From Streptomyces venezuelae ATCC 10712 (GTDB taxonomy: Bacteria > Actinomycetota > Actinomycetes > Streptomycetales > Streptomycetaceae), in the NCBI RefSeq assembly GCF_008639165.1, contig NZ_CP029197.1, positions 2,170,001 through 2,234,000 on the forward strand: a DNA stretch of 64,000 bases, read 5' to 3'. Positions 41,338 to 48,978 of the stretch are shown one piece after another (the stretch's first letter is position 1; each line of letters begins with the position of its first letter). Under the pieces are notes generated by a model. The model ran no database searches and was not told the DNA's origin. It saw only the letters and a program-made list of their open reading frames with translations. The translations under genes and the position numbers were made by a program.

Positions 41338-42080
41338 TACAGGCCGGACTCCGAGGTGCGGACCAGGATGCGGCGGCAGTTCTCACAGCGGACGACGGCG
41401 TCCTTGGCGGCGGCGCGGACCTCGTTGAGCTCGGTGATGTTGAGCTCGATGTGGCAGCCCTCGCACTTGCGCTGGTACAGCCGGGCCGCGCCCACGCCGC
41501 CCTGCTGCTCGCGCAGCTTCTCGTACAGCTTCAGGAGGTCGGCCGGGACGGAGCCCGCGACGAGCTCGCGCTCCTTGGTGACGGAGGCGGACTCGGAGTC
41601 CAGCTCGGCCTGCGCGGCGTCGCGGCGCGCGGTGGCGTCGTCGACCTTGCTCTGCACGGCGCCGACCCGCTCGGTCAGCTCGGCGAGGCGCTCCTGCACG
41701 GACTCGCGGCGCTCCATGACCTCCAGGACGATCTCCTCCAGGTCGCCCTGGCGCTTGGCGAGGGAGACGATCTCGCGCTGCAGGTTCTCCAGGTCCTTCG
41801 GGGAGGACACGGCACCGGAGTCGAGGCGCTGCTGGTCGCGGGCGGCCCGCTGGCGGACCTGGTCGACGTCCTGCTCGGCCTTGGTCTGCTCGCGGCCGCA
41901 GTCGCTCTCCTCGGTCTGCGCGGCGACGAGCAGGTCGCGCAGCTGGGTGAGGTCCTTGGTCAGCGACTCGATCTCGGCGTGCTCGGGCAGCGAGCGGCGC
42001 TTGTGCGCGAGCTGCTGGAGGCGGACGTCCAGGGACTGGACGTCCAGGAGGCGGATCTGGTCGGCGGGCGCGGCGTTCAG
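41337..42080 (-). CDS. C4-type zinc-ribbon, coiled-coil protein (DUF164/CdsZ family)
   Basis: 247 residues. A long coiled coil (about 5-190: LDVQSLDVRLQQLAHKRRSLPEHAEIESLTKDL onward) is followed by the zinc ribbon CEGCHIELNITELNEVRAAAKDAVVRCENC near the C-terminus. The start appears to be CTG 42080: GGAG lies 7 bases upstream, CTGA overlaps the stop of the Nif3-like gene, and no ATG/GTG/TTG exists near this point in frame (the next upstream candidate, 42215, is deep inside the neighbour). The family often lies in a Nif3-zinc ribbon-RNase H operon, as here; the exact role is unknown. Confidence 0.9.
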   Translation of the reverse strand: MNAAPADQIRLLDVQSLDVRLQQLAHKRRSLPEHAEIESLTKDLTQLRDLLVAAQTEESDCGREQTKAEQDVDQVRQRAARDQQRLDSGAVSSPKDLENLQREIVSLAKRQGDLEEIVLEVMERRESVQERLAELTERVGAVQSKVDDATARRDAAQAELDSESASVTKERELVAGSVPADLLKLYEKLREQQGGVGAARLYQRKCEGCHIELNITELNEVRAAAKDAVVRCENCRRILVRTSESGL

Positions 42081-42895
42081 TTGGGGGCTCCAGGGGAGGT
42101 GTAGTGGGAGGACCAGGGGTCGGTGACCGTCTTCGAGACGTGGACCCGGAGGCCCCAGCCGTGGCGGTCGGAAATCTCGTCGAGCTGGGCGGCGGCCTGC
42201 TCGCACCAGGGCCATTCGGTGGCCCAGTGGGCGGCGTCGACCAGGCCCAGCGGGGACTGTTGCGTGGCCTCGGAGACGGGGTGGTGGCGCAGGTCGGCGG
42301 TGAGGAAGGCGTCCACGCCCGCGGCCCGTACGGCGTCGAAGAGGCTGTCGCCGGAGCCGCCGCTGACGGCGACGCGGCGCACGGTCATGCCGGGGTCGCC
42401 CGCGACCCGGATGCCCTGCGCGGTGGCCGGCAGCCGCTTCGCCGCGCGGGCGGCGAACTCGGCGAGGGTCTCGGGGTGGTCGAGCTCGCAGATCCGGCCG
42501 AGACCGGTCTCGGGGACGAGGGGGCCGGTGACGCGGAGGTCGAGGGCGCCGGCGAGGGCGTCGGAGACGCCGGGGTCGGCGGTGTCGGCGTTGGTGTGCG
42601 CGACGTGCAGGGCGATGTCGTGCTTGATGAGCGTATGCACGACGCGGCCCTTGAAGTGGCCGGCGGCGACGGTCGTCGTCCCGCGCAGATAGAGCGGGTG
42701 GTGGGTGACGATCAGGTCGGCGCCGAGGGCGATCGCCTCGTCGGCGATCTCCTGGACGGGGTCGACGGCGAAGAGCACCCGGGTGATCCCGGCGTCGGGG
42801 TCGCCGCAGACGGTCCCGACCGCGTCCCAGGACTCGGCCCGCTCCGGGGGCCAGAGGGCGTCGAGCGCGGCGATGACTTCAGACAGACGGGGCAC
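42077..42895 (-). CDS. Nif3-like dinuclear metal center protein
   Basis: 272 residues from GTG 42895 (VPRLSEVIAALDALWPPERAESWD). The open frame extends to 42958 (MSTGRDLGQ), but homologues usually begin at the SEVI helix. Metal-binding motifs: DLIVTHHPLYLRG (two His), HVAHTNADTAD, DAFLTADLRHHPVSEA and VDAAHWATEWPW. Members form hexameric rings; GTP cyclohydrolase- or NAD-repair-like functions have been proposed but not settled. First gene of a three-gene minus-strand operon with the zinc-ribbon and RNase H genes. Confidence 0.92.
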   Translation of the reverse strand: MPRLSEVIAALDALWPPERAESWDAVGTVCGDPDAGITRVLFAVDPVQEIADEAIALGADLIVTHHPLYLRGTTTVAAGHFKGRVVHTLIKHDIALHVAHTNADTADPGVSDALAGALDLRVTGPLVPETGLGRICELDHPETLAEFAARAAKRLPATAQGIRVAGDPGMTVRRVAVSGGSGDSLFDAVRAAGVDAFLTADLRHHPVSEATQQSPLGLVDAAHWATEWPWCEQAAAQLDEISDRHGWGLRVHVSKTVTDPWSSHYTSPGAPN

Positions 42896-42970
42896 GAGGG
42901 AAAGGCTACCTGTCCCCCGCGCCCCCTTGCTCTGGCCGAGGTCCCGGCCTGTGGACAACCTCGTCCGGAC

Positions 42971-44005
42971 CTACTTGACCAGGTCCTCGCGCAGGTCGTC
43001 GAGGACGCTGTTCGCGGCGGTCACGCCGAGGCCGAGGTACCAGGTCTCGTCCGGGACGTCCTTGGCCTGGCCGGCCTTGACCGCCTTGAGGTTCTTCCAG
43101 AGCGGGTTGGCCTGGGCGGCGTCCTTCTTGGTGGCCTTGGCGTCGCCGTACACGCCGGTGAAGATCCAGTCGGCGTCGGCCTCGTCGATCTTCTCCGGGC
43201 TGATCTCGGCGGCCAGCTCGTTGATCTGCTGGTTCTTGGGCCGCGGCACGCCGGTGTCCTCGAGGATGGTGCCGATGAAGGACGCCTTGGCGTAGAGGCG
43301 GATCTTGCCGGGGAGGTAGCGGACCATGGAGACGGTCGGCTTGTTCGGGCCGAGGTCCGTGCCGAGCTGCTTCGCCTTGGTCTCGTAGGCGGCGAGCTTC
43401 TCCTTCGCCTCGGCGGTCTTGTCGAGCGCGGCGGCGTTGAGGAGGTAGTTCTCCTTCCAGGTGAAGCCCGGGCGGATGGAGAACACGGTCGGCGCGATCT
43501 TCGACAGCTCGTCGTACTTGTCGGCGGCGCGCAGCTGGCTGCCGAGGATGAGGTCGGGCTGGAGGTTGGCGATGGCCTCCAGGTTGAGGTTGTTGATCGT
43601 GCCGACGGACTTCGGGGAGCCGGCGTCCTTCGCGAGGTAGCCCGGGATGCCGTCGTCGCCCTCGGAGGGGGCGTAGCCGACGGGCTTGAGGCCGAGCGAG
43701 ACGACGTTGTCGAGCTCGCCGACGTCGAGGACGACGACGCGCTTCGGGGCGGCCTTCAGCTCGGTCTTGCCGAGGGCGTGGGTCACGGTGCGGGGGAACT
43801 GGCCGGCCTTGGCGTCCGTGCCCATGGCCGCGGTCTTGGCGGCGGCGTCGCCGAAGTCCTTGCCGCCGGTGGCGACGTCCTTCTTCTTGCCCGTGTCCTC
43901 CTTCTTGGAGGCGTCGGATCCTCCGTCGCCTCCTCCGCAGGCCGCGAGCGAGAGCGCGGCGGCGAGGGCGACGACGGCGGCGGTGCCGCGGCGGCGGAGG
44001 GACAT
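42971..44005 (-). CDS. Iron-siderophore ABC transporter substrate-binding lipoprotein
   Basis: 344 residues. The lipobox LSLAACGGG gives a lipidated Cys near 23, then a Lys/Asp linker. The periplasmic-binding-protein class III fold includes RVVVLDVGELDNVVSLGLKPVGYAP (about 89-113), NLEAIANLQPDLILGSQL, and the C-terminal LGVTAANSVLDDL helix. It resembles DesE/CdtB-type ferrioxamine binders. The gene is alone (no permease or ATPase adjacent), so it must use components encoded elsewhere. A near-consensus iron box lies 49 bp upstream. Confidence 0.93.
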   Translation of the reverse strand: MSLRRRGTAAVVALAAALSLAACGGGDGGSDASKKEDTGKKKDVATGGKDFGDAAAKTAAMGTDAKAGQFPRTVTHALGKTELKAAPKRVVVLDVGELDNVVSLGLKPVGYAPSEGDDGIPGYLAKDAGSPKSVGTINNLNLEAIANLQPDLILGSQLRAADKYDELSKIAPTVFSIRPGFTWKENYLLNAAALDKTAEAKEKLAAYETKAKQLGTDLGPNKPTVSMVRYLPGKIRLYAKASFIGTILEDTGVPRPKNQQINELAAEISPEKIDEADADWIFTGVYGDAKATKKDAAQANPLWKNLKAVKAGQAKDVPDETWYLGLGVTAANSVLDDLREDLVK

Positions 44006-44053
44006 GAGAAGGCTCCTGTACGGGTCCTGGCCGGCCGGAGCCAGAGACTCCGT

Positions 44054-44072
44054 TTAGGTTCGCCTTACCTTA
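44054..44072. promoter_or_regulatory. Iron box before the siderophore-binding lipoprotein
   Basis: TTAGGTTCGCCTTACCTTA, 15 of 19 matches to the DmdR/IdeR consensus. It is 49 bp upstream of the lipoprotein start on the minus strand and 144 bp from the divergent gene. Confidence 0.88.
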
Positions 44073-44215
44073 CTCATCACGGGTCACTCCAGCACAACCA
44101 CCCCCCGCCCTTCAGCCGAACCGCCGGACGGCCACCCTTATGTGTGAAGTGACCCTGCTCGTGTTGTTCGGCTGGAAGTGCGAAAACTAGCTTCGTGGCC
44201 GGAGGTGACGAGTCG

Positions 44216-45361
44216 ATGACAGCGTGTGCCATCGAGACCACGGCCGAGGACGACGACCGCGACCCCGGCGCGGCCTGGCCGACGGGATTCACGATCACGG
44301 CCAACGGCGCGTACGCGGCCAGGCTCGCGGGCGGCGGTGCCGCCCTGTACGTGGAGAGGTGGACCCTCGACGGCCCGGAGCCGTACGCCGTGCCGCTCCC
44401 CCTCGACCAGCCGGAGGAACCCGGCACCCAGCTGCTCCCGCTCGCCGACGGACGGGTCCTGGTCGCGCGCCGGGTGGACGGGCGGCGGAACACGTTCTCG
44501 CTGCTCTACCCCACCGGCCCGGCCACCGGGGAGCTCCAGCTCGGCGCGGTCGAGGCGCCGGGCTCCGAACACCTGGTGCTGCTGCCGCCCTCGCCGGACG
44601 GCATCTGCGCGTACGCCCTGTGCGTCGGCGCGGAGACGAGCACGCTCTGGCTGGTCGCGGGCGGCGCCTTCGGCCCCGAGCGGGTCGCGGAGGTCCCCGG
44701 CCGCTGCTCGGGCGGGGTCTGGCTCGACCGTACGGGGCGGATGCTGGCGCTCGACCGGCGGCTCGGCGACGGGCCGGTGAAGGCGGTCGCCGTCGACCTG
44801 GAGCGGGGCGGGGAGGTGACGCCGCTGCTCCAGATCACCGAGGACAGCGACGACCGGCTGCTCCTCGCGGACCCGGACAGCGGGCTGCTGCTGATCCGCT
44901 CCGACGCGCCGTCGCCGGGGCACGACCGGCTCGGCTGGGGCGTGCTCGGCAGCCTGCTGCCGGTGCGGTTCCCGGAGTGCCTGCGGCTGGACGACGCGGC
45001 GGTGACGCCGTTCGCCGTCCAGCCGGGGCAGGTGCTGATGCCGGAGAGCTGCGCGGTGGCCCTGCGGATCGACGCGGCGGGCGGCAGCTGGGTCGGGACC
45101 TGGCAGCCCTCGGCCCGCCGGATGGGTCAACTGGCCGCCCCCGTGGGCTGGCTGGCCGGTGCGGGCCTGTGGACGGCGGGCGGTGTGCTCCGGCTGCCGT
45201 ACGCGACCCCCGGGGCGCCGTGCGGACTCGCGGACGTGGAGGTGCCGCCCGAACCGGAACCGGAGCCCGGGCCGGTGGCGGCGGTCGCCGAGGAGCCCCG
45301 GGTGTGCCGTCCGGTGCCTCTGCAGCAGGCGCCTCTCACGGACCGCAGACCCGCTGGTTAG
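44216..45361 (+). CDS. Unknown 381-aa protein, beta-propeller-like
   Basis: ATG 44216 is chosen because GGAGGTGA lies about 9 bases upstream; the earlier GTG 44195 would place that RBS inside the gene. The product is rich in short strands with regularly spaced motifs (GTQLLPLADGRVLVARRVDG, EHLVLLPPSPDGICAYALCVG, RLLLADPDSGLLLIRSD), suggesting WD/YVTN-like blades. No signal peptide or TM. A Pro/Glu-rich stretch (EVPPEPEPEPGPV) precedes the end. It is common in Streptomyces but uncharacterised. Divergent from the iron-regulated lipoprotein. Confidence 0.8.
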   Translation: MTACAIETTAEDDDRDPGAAWPTGFTITANGAYAARLAGGGAALYVERWTLDGPEPYAVPLPLDQPEEPGTQLLPLADGRVLVARRVDGRRNTFSLLYPTGPATGELQLGAVEAPGSEHLVLLPPSPDGICAYALCVGAETSTLWLVAGGAFGPERVAEVPGRCSGGVWLDRTGRMLALDRRLGDGPVKAVAVDLERGGEVTPLLQITEDSDDRLLLADPDSGLLLIRSDAPSPGHDRLGWGVLGSLLPVRFPECLRLDDAAVTPFAVQPGQVLMPESCAVALRIDAAGGSWVGTWQPSARRMGQLAAPVGWLAGAGLWTAGGVLRLPYATPGAPCGLADVEVPPEPEPEPGPVAAVAEEPRVCRPVPLQQAPLTDRRPAG

Positions 45362-45409
45362 AATCTCGGGCTGCACAGCAGGACCGATGTCAACGGGGTG
45401 AGTTGGACC

Positions 45410-45538
45410 ATGTCGCACACCAGCACGGACGGGCAGGAGCCGAGCGGCTCCGGCAAGCACCGCGGTGAGGCCGCGCCGACGGAGGACTCCGCGTCCTCCC
45501 CGCACGGCCGCCACCGCCGCGAGCCCGACGGGCAGTAA
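45410..45538 (+). CDS. Small hydrophilic protein (42 aa)
   Basis: ATG 45410 to TAA 45538: MSHTSTDGQEPSGSGKHRGE, then an Ala/Asp/Ser-rich part and HGRHRREPDGQ. GGGGTGAG lies just upstream as an RBS, and a strong terminator follows at 18 bp. Highly polar and likely disordered. No function recognised. The gene-like spacing between a promoter-like region and the terminator supports it being real. Confidence 0.6.
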   Translation: MSHTSTDGQEPSGSGKHRGEAAPTEDSASSPHGRHRREPDGQ

Positions 45539-45555
45539 CGGGCGGGCAGGCAAGG

Positions 45556-45587
45556 CGAAGGGCCCCGGGGCGACCCGGGGCCCTTCG
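45556..45587. terminator. Perfect 14-bp stem terminator
   Basis: cgaagggccccggg-gcga-cccggggcccttcg, followed by gcttccccac. It ends the 42-aa gene and possibly, from the other side, the SDR transcript. Confidence 0.85.
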
Positions 45588-45699
45588 GCTTCCCCACCCT
45601 TCATTCCCCACCATTCCGCCGGCCGGACCGCACCCCGGCCGGTGGAAACCCGGCGTGAACCCCTGACGGCTCCTGACAGCTCTGACGGCCCTGGCGGAC

Positions 45700-46644
45700 T
45701 CAGCCCTTCTTCAGGCCGAGCACCTCCGACGCCGCGAAGGTCTCGCCCGTCGGACGGGACGCGTAGTGCGGGGTCAGGAGTCCGTCCAGTTCCTCGTACG
45801 TGAACGCCTCCTTGGCCGTGTCGAACTTGGCCGACACCCTGGGCCGTTCCACGATCGCCACCATCCCGCCGTGCACGACGAGCAGCTGGCCGTTGACCCC
45901 GGCCGCCGCGGGGGAGGCGAGGTAGCCGACGAGCGGTGCCACGTGCTCCGGGGAGAGCGGATCGAGCTCGCCCTCGGCCGTCGGCTCGGCGAAGCCGGCG
46001 AAGACGTCCTCGGTCATCCGGGTCCTGGCCCGCGGGCAGATGGCGTTGGCGGTGACCCCGTACCGGGCGAGCGCCAGCGCCGACGAGGTGGTGAGGCCCA
46101 CGATGCCGCCCTTGGCCGCCGCGTAGTTGGGCTGTCCGGCGGAACCGGCGAGGAAGGCCTCGGAGGAGGTGTTGACGATCCGGCCGTACACGCCGGTCTC
46201 CCCCGCCTTGGACCGGCCGCGCCAGTGCACGGCGGCGAAGTGGGTGGTGTTGAAGTGGCCCTTGAGGTGGACCCGTACGACCGAGTCCCACTCGTCCTCG
46301 GTCATCGAGAAGACCATCCGGTCGCGCAGGATGCCGGCGTTGTTGACCAGGACGTCCAGTTTGCCGAACTCCGTCACGGCCAGGTCGACCAGGCCCCGCG
46401 CGGTCTCGAAGTCGGAGACGTCGCCGAGGTGCGCGACCGCCCGGCCGCCCGCCGCGACGATCTCCGCCGCGACCTCCTCGGCGGGCGCGGCGGAGGCCGC
46501 CCCGGAGCCGTCGCGGCCGGGCTGTCCGTAGTCGTTGACGACGACGGCGGCGCCGAGCCGGGCCAGTTCCAGGGCCTCGGCGCGGCCGAGGCCGCGCCCG
46601 GCGCCGGTGACGATCGCGCTCAAACCCTCAAGAGGGAGTGACAT
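45700..46644 (-). CDS. SDR family oxidoreductase (3-hydroxyacyl-CoA dehydrogenase type)
   Basis: 314 residues. Cofactor loop TGAGRGLGRAEALELARLGA (12-31), VNDYGQPG after beta2, VLVNNAGILRDRMVFSMTEDEWD, catalytic Ser in NTSSEAFL and Tyr/Lys in PNYAAAKGGIVGL. The long beta2-alphaC loop and the NAGILRDRM signature are typical of SDRs that act on 3-hydroxyacyl-CoA (for example the HSD17B4/MFE-2-type). It lies downstream of the zinc ADH and MaoC genes in a likely single minus-strand operon that oxidises acyl-CoA or steroid-like substrates. Confidence 0.92.
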   Translation of the reverse strand: MSLPLEGLSAIVTGAGRGLGRAEALELARLGAAVVVNDYGQPGRDGSGAASAAPAEEVAAEIVAAGGRAVAHLGDVSDFETARGLVDLAVTEFGKLDVLVNNAGILRDRMVFSMTEDEWDSVVRVHLKGHFNTTHFAAVHWRGRSKAGETGVYGRIVNTSSEAFLAGSAGQPNYAAAKGGIVGLTTSSALALARYGVTANAICPRARTRMTEDVFAGFAEPTAEGELDPLSPEHVAPLVGYLASPAAAGVNGQLLVVHGGMVAIVERPRVSAKFDTAKEAFTYEELDGLLTPHYASRPTGETFAASEVLGLKKG

Positions 46645-46659
46645 CTCGCAGAAGTCCTC

Positions 46660-46748
46660 TCAGATCGCGATGCGGGTCAGATCTCGATGCGGGTCGGATC
46701 TCGGTGCGGGTCAGATCTCGATGCGGGTCACTCAGATCTCGATGCAGG
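46660..46748. repeat. 17-bp tandem repeats derived from the ADH gene 3-prime end
   Basis: Four head-to-tail units of tcagatctcgatgcggg (46660, 46677, 46694, 46711), then a 4-bp gap and a fifth copy, 46732-46748. The fifth is the coding end and stop codon (T-C-I-E-I-stop) of the zinc ADH gene. Confidence 0.9.
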
Positions 46749-47808
46749 TACGGAGCGCGGCGCCGGTACGCATCTGCTCCAGGGCCTCGTTGATCCCGGC
46801 CAGCGGTACCCGGTGGGTGATGAGCGACTCCAGGTCGATGCGGCCCGCCCGCCAGAGCGCGATGGCACGCTCGTAGGAGCGGAGCACGTCCCCGCCGCCG
46901 TACATGGAGGGCAGGATGCGCTTCTCGTCGAAGAACAGCTCGAACATGCTGACCTGGAAGTAGTCGTCGAGGGCGCCCGCGCCGACGACGCAGAGGGTGC
47001 CGCCGCGCCGGGTGTTCTCGTAGGCGGTGCGGGCGGTGGCGGACTTGCCGACGACCTCGAAGACGTAGTCGAAGCCCTCGCCCGCGGTGATCCGCTGCTT
47101 GGCGTCGGCGAGCGCGTCCGGGGCGACCGCCTCGGTGGCGCCGAAGCGGAGCGCGGCCTCGCGGCGCGACGCGACGGGGTCGACGGCGACGATCTGGGCG
47201 GCGCCCTGGAGCTTGGCGCCCTGGATGGCGGAGATGCCCACGCCGCCGCAGCCGATGACGGCGACGGACGAACCGGCCTCCACCTTCGCCGTGTTGATGG
47301 CGGCGCCGAGTCCGGTGGTGACGCCGCAGCCGATGAGGGCGGCGATGTCGAAGGGCACGTCGTCGGGGATCGGGACGGCGCAGCCGGCGTCGACGACGAC
47401 CTCCTCGGTGAAGGTGCCGGTGCCCGCGAAGCCGAAGACGTCTCCGCCGGGACGCTTGAAGTTGGGCGTTCCGGCGTTCATGAAGCCGGCGAGGCAGAGC
47501 TGGGTCTGGCCGCGCTTGCAGGCGGGACAGCTGCCGCAAGCGGGCAGCCAGCAGAGCAGCACCCGCTGGCCCTGGTCGAGTCCGGTGACGCCGTCGCCGA
47601 CGTCGAGGATCTCGCCGGCGCCCTCGTGGCCGGGGATGAAGGGGGCGGGCTGCGGGAGGACGCCGCTCATGGCGGAGACGTCGGAGTGGCAGAGGCCGGT
47701 GGCCCGGACCCGGATCCTCACCTTGCCGGGGCCGAAGCCCACCGCCTCGACGTCGTCGAGGACTTCGAGCTTGTCCTGGCCGATCTCGTGCAGTACGGCT
47801 GCGCGCAT
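46732..47808 (-). CDS. Zinc-dependent alcohol dehydrogenase (MDR family)
   Basis: 358 residues. The catalytic zinc ligands Cys40 (GLCHSDV) and His61-Glu62 (PGHEGAGEI) and the structural zinc Cys91, Cys94, Cys97 and Cys105 (CGSCPACKRGQTQLC) are present. The Rossmann loop VAVIGCGGVGISAIQGA binds NAD(P). The HSDVSAMSG and NFKRPGGDVFGF features place it near the NDMA/mycothiol-type and acyl-alcohol ADHs of actinomycetes. It oxidises an alcohol to an aldehyde in the cytoplasm. It is between MaoC (19 bp upstream) and the SDR, in one operon. Confidence 0.93.
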   Translation of the reverse strand: MRAAVLHEIGQDKLEVLDDVEAVGFGPGKVRIRVRATGLCHSDVSAMSGVLPQPAPFIPGHEGAGEILDVGDGVTGLDQGQRVLLCWLPACGSCPACKRGQTQLCLAGFMNAGTPNFKRPGGDVFGFAGTGTFTEEVVVDAGCAVPIPDDVPFDIAALIGCGVTTGLGAAINTAKVEAGSSVAVIGCGGVGISAIQGAKLQGAAQIVAVDPVASRREAALRFGATEAVAPDALADAKQRITAGEGFDYVFEVVGKSATARTAYENTRRGGTLCVVGAGALDDYFQVSMFELFFDEKRILPSMYGGGDVLRSYERAIALWRAGRIDLESLITHRVPLAGINEALEQMRTGAALRTCIEI

Positions 47809-47827
47809 GGTGCGGCTCCAATCGCGA

Positions 47828-48682
47828 TCAGGAGTGTTCGACGAGGGTGTCGGCGAGCACGGGGGCGTCGTCGCGCTCCACGGCCGTCACGGTCACCTGG
47901 ACGCGGCCCTCGTCGGCCCACATCCGGATGCGCAGGGTCTCGCCGGGGAAGACGATCCCGGCGAATCGGGTGCGGTACGAGCGGACGCGGGCGACGTCGC
48001 CGCCGAGCACCGTGTCCACCACCGCCTTGAGCGTCATGCCGTACGTGCAGAGGCCGTGCAGGATCGGCCGGTCGAAGCCGGCGAGCGCGGCGAACTCGGG
48101 GTCGGCGTGGAGCGGGTTCCAGTCGCCGGAGAGCCGGTAGAGCAGCGCCTGGTCCTCGCGTACGGGCCGCTCGACGGTCTTGTCGGGTTCGCGGTCGGGG
48201 AGGGCGAGGCGCTCGGAGGGGCCGCGGTCGCCGCCCCAGCCGCCCTCACCGCGGACGAAGATCTGGGCGTCGCTGGTCCAGAGCGGCCCGTCGGCGTCGG
48301 ACGCCTCGGAGCGCAGGACGAGGACGGCGGCCTTGCCCTTGTCGTACACGGCGGCGACGCGGGAGGTGGAGACGGCGCGGCCGCCGGCCGGGACGGGGCG
48401 GTGGAGGGTGATCGACTGGCCGCCGTGCAGGACGGCGGCGAGGTCTATGTCGATGCCGGGGGCGGAGAGCCCGCCGACGACCCCCATGCCGGCGCCCGCG
48501 ACGGTCGCGAAGCTGGGCAGGACGTGGAGCCTGGATTCGAGGGTGTAGCGGAGCTCGTCGGGGTCGGTCGCGGGGCTGCCGGCGCCCAGTCCCAGGTGGT
48601 AGAGCTGGACGTCCTTGTGGTCCCAGGAGATCTCGGCGCTGCGGGGTTCGGCGGCGACGGCCTTGGCGGGGTCGATGGGCAT
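47828..48682 (-). CDS. MaoC family (R)-specific 2-enoyl-CoA hydratase, double hot-dog
   Basis: 284 residues from ATG 48682. The N-terminal hot-dog half includes VLPSFATVAGAGMGV, and the C-terminal half carries the hydratase-2 motif YRLSGDWNPLHADPEFAALAGFDRPILHGLCTYG, with the catalytic Asp and His. This is the layout of the peroxisomal MFE-2 hydratase and of actinobacterial steroid/fatty-acid enzymes. It hydrates trans-2-enoyl-CoA to (R)-3-hydroxyacyl-CoA, the substrate expected for the SDR in the same operon. The promoter region holds a KstR-type operator. Confidence 0.94.
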   Translation of the reverse strand: MPIDPAKAVAAEPRSAEISWDHKDVQLYHLGLGAGSPATDPDELRYTLESRLHVLPSFATVAGAGMGVVGGLSAPGIDIDLAAVLHGGQSITLHRPVPAGGRAVSTSRVAAVYDKGKAAVLVLRSEASDADGPLWTSDAQIFVRGEGGWGGDRGPSERLALPDREPDKTVERPVREDQALLYRLSGDWNPLHADPEFAALAGFDRPILHGLCTYGMTLKAVVDTVLGGDVARVRSYRTRFAGIVFPGETLRIRMWADEGRVQVTVTAVERDDAPVLADTLVEHS

Positions 48683-48780
48683 CGGGCTGCTGCTCCTCGT
48701 GGCGGTGAAGACCTCGGCGCGGCCGTCCGCACCGTCGGCCGCACCGAGGCCGTGCGGGGACCGTCCCGTACGCGGCCGTT

Positions 48781-48796
48781 CTAGAACGCGTTCTAG
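48781..48796. promoter_or_regulatory. KstR-type operator upstream of the MaoC-ADH-SDR operon
   Basis: CTAGAACGCGTTCTAG, a perfect 16-bp palindrome. It contains TnnAACnnGTTnnA, the published KstR binding pattern for cholesterol/acyl catabolism genes in actinobacteria. It lies 98 bp upstream of the MaoC start. Confidence 0.8.
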
Positions 48797-48858
48797 GTCG
48801 GTGGACCCCATGTATAGCCGAGGCGGGGGGAGTTGGGAACCCTCCCGACAGGCGTCAA

Positions 48859-48873
48859 CTGACGGTACGTCAG
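48859..48873. promoter_or_regulatory. Second shared palindrome CTGACG-GTA-CGTCAG
   Basis: A perfect 6-3-6 inverted repeat. A 13/15 identical copy occurs at 58716-58730, before the acyl-CoA dehydrogenase gene. The cognate regulator is unidentified. Confidence 0.65.
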
Positions 48874-48978
48874 GTATGGCGGGATGCGCACCGCGGCGGC
48901 ACCCGGGACATTTGTCACGGCCAGGTCCGTACATCCACGCCTGCCGGACCCCGGCCCCCGATTCGTAGCGTCGTACCC

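Larger units (their letters stand above)
48683..48978. other. Divergent intergenic control region of the MaoC operon and ABC operon
   Basis: 296 bp without a gene. Contains the KstR-type palindrome at 48781-48796 and the CTGACG-type palindrome at 48859-48873; nothing else recognised. Confidence 0.6.

Noticed and set aside
44195..44215. GTG 44195 as the start of the beta-propeller-like gene
   Set aside because: It would place the strong GGAGGTGA RBS inside the coding region; ATG 44216 is better positioned.
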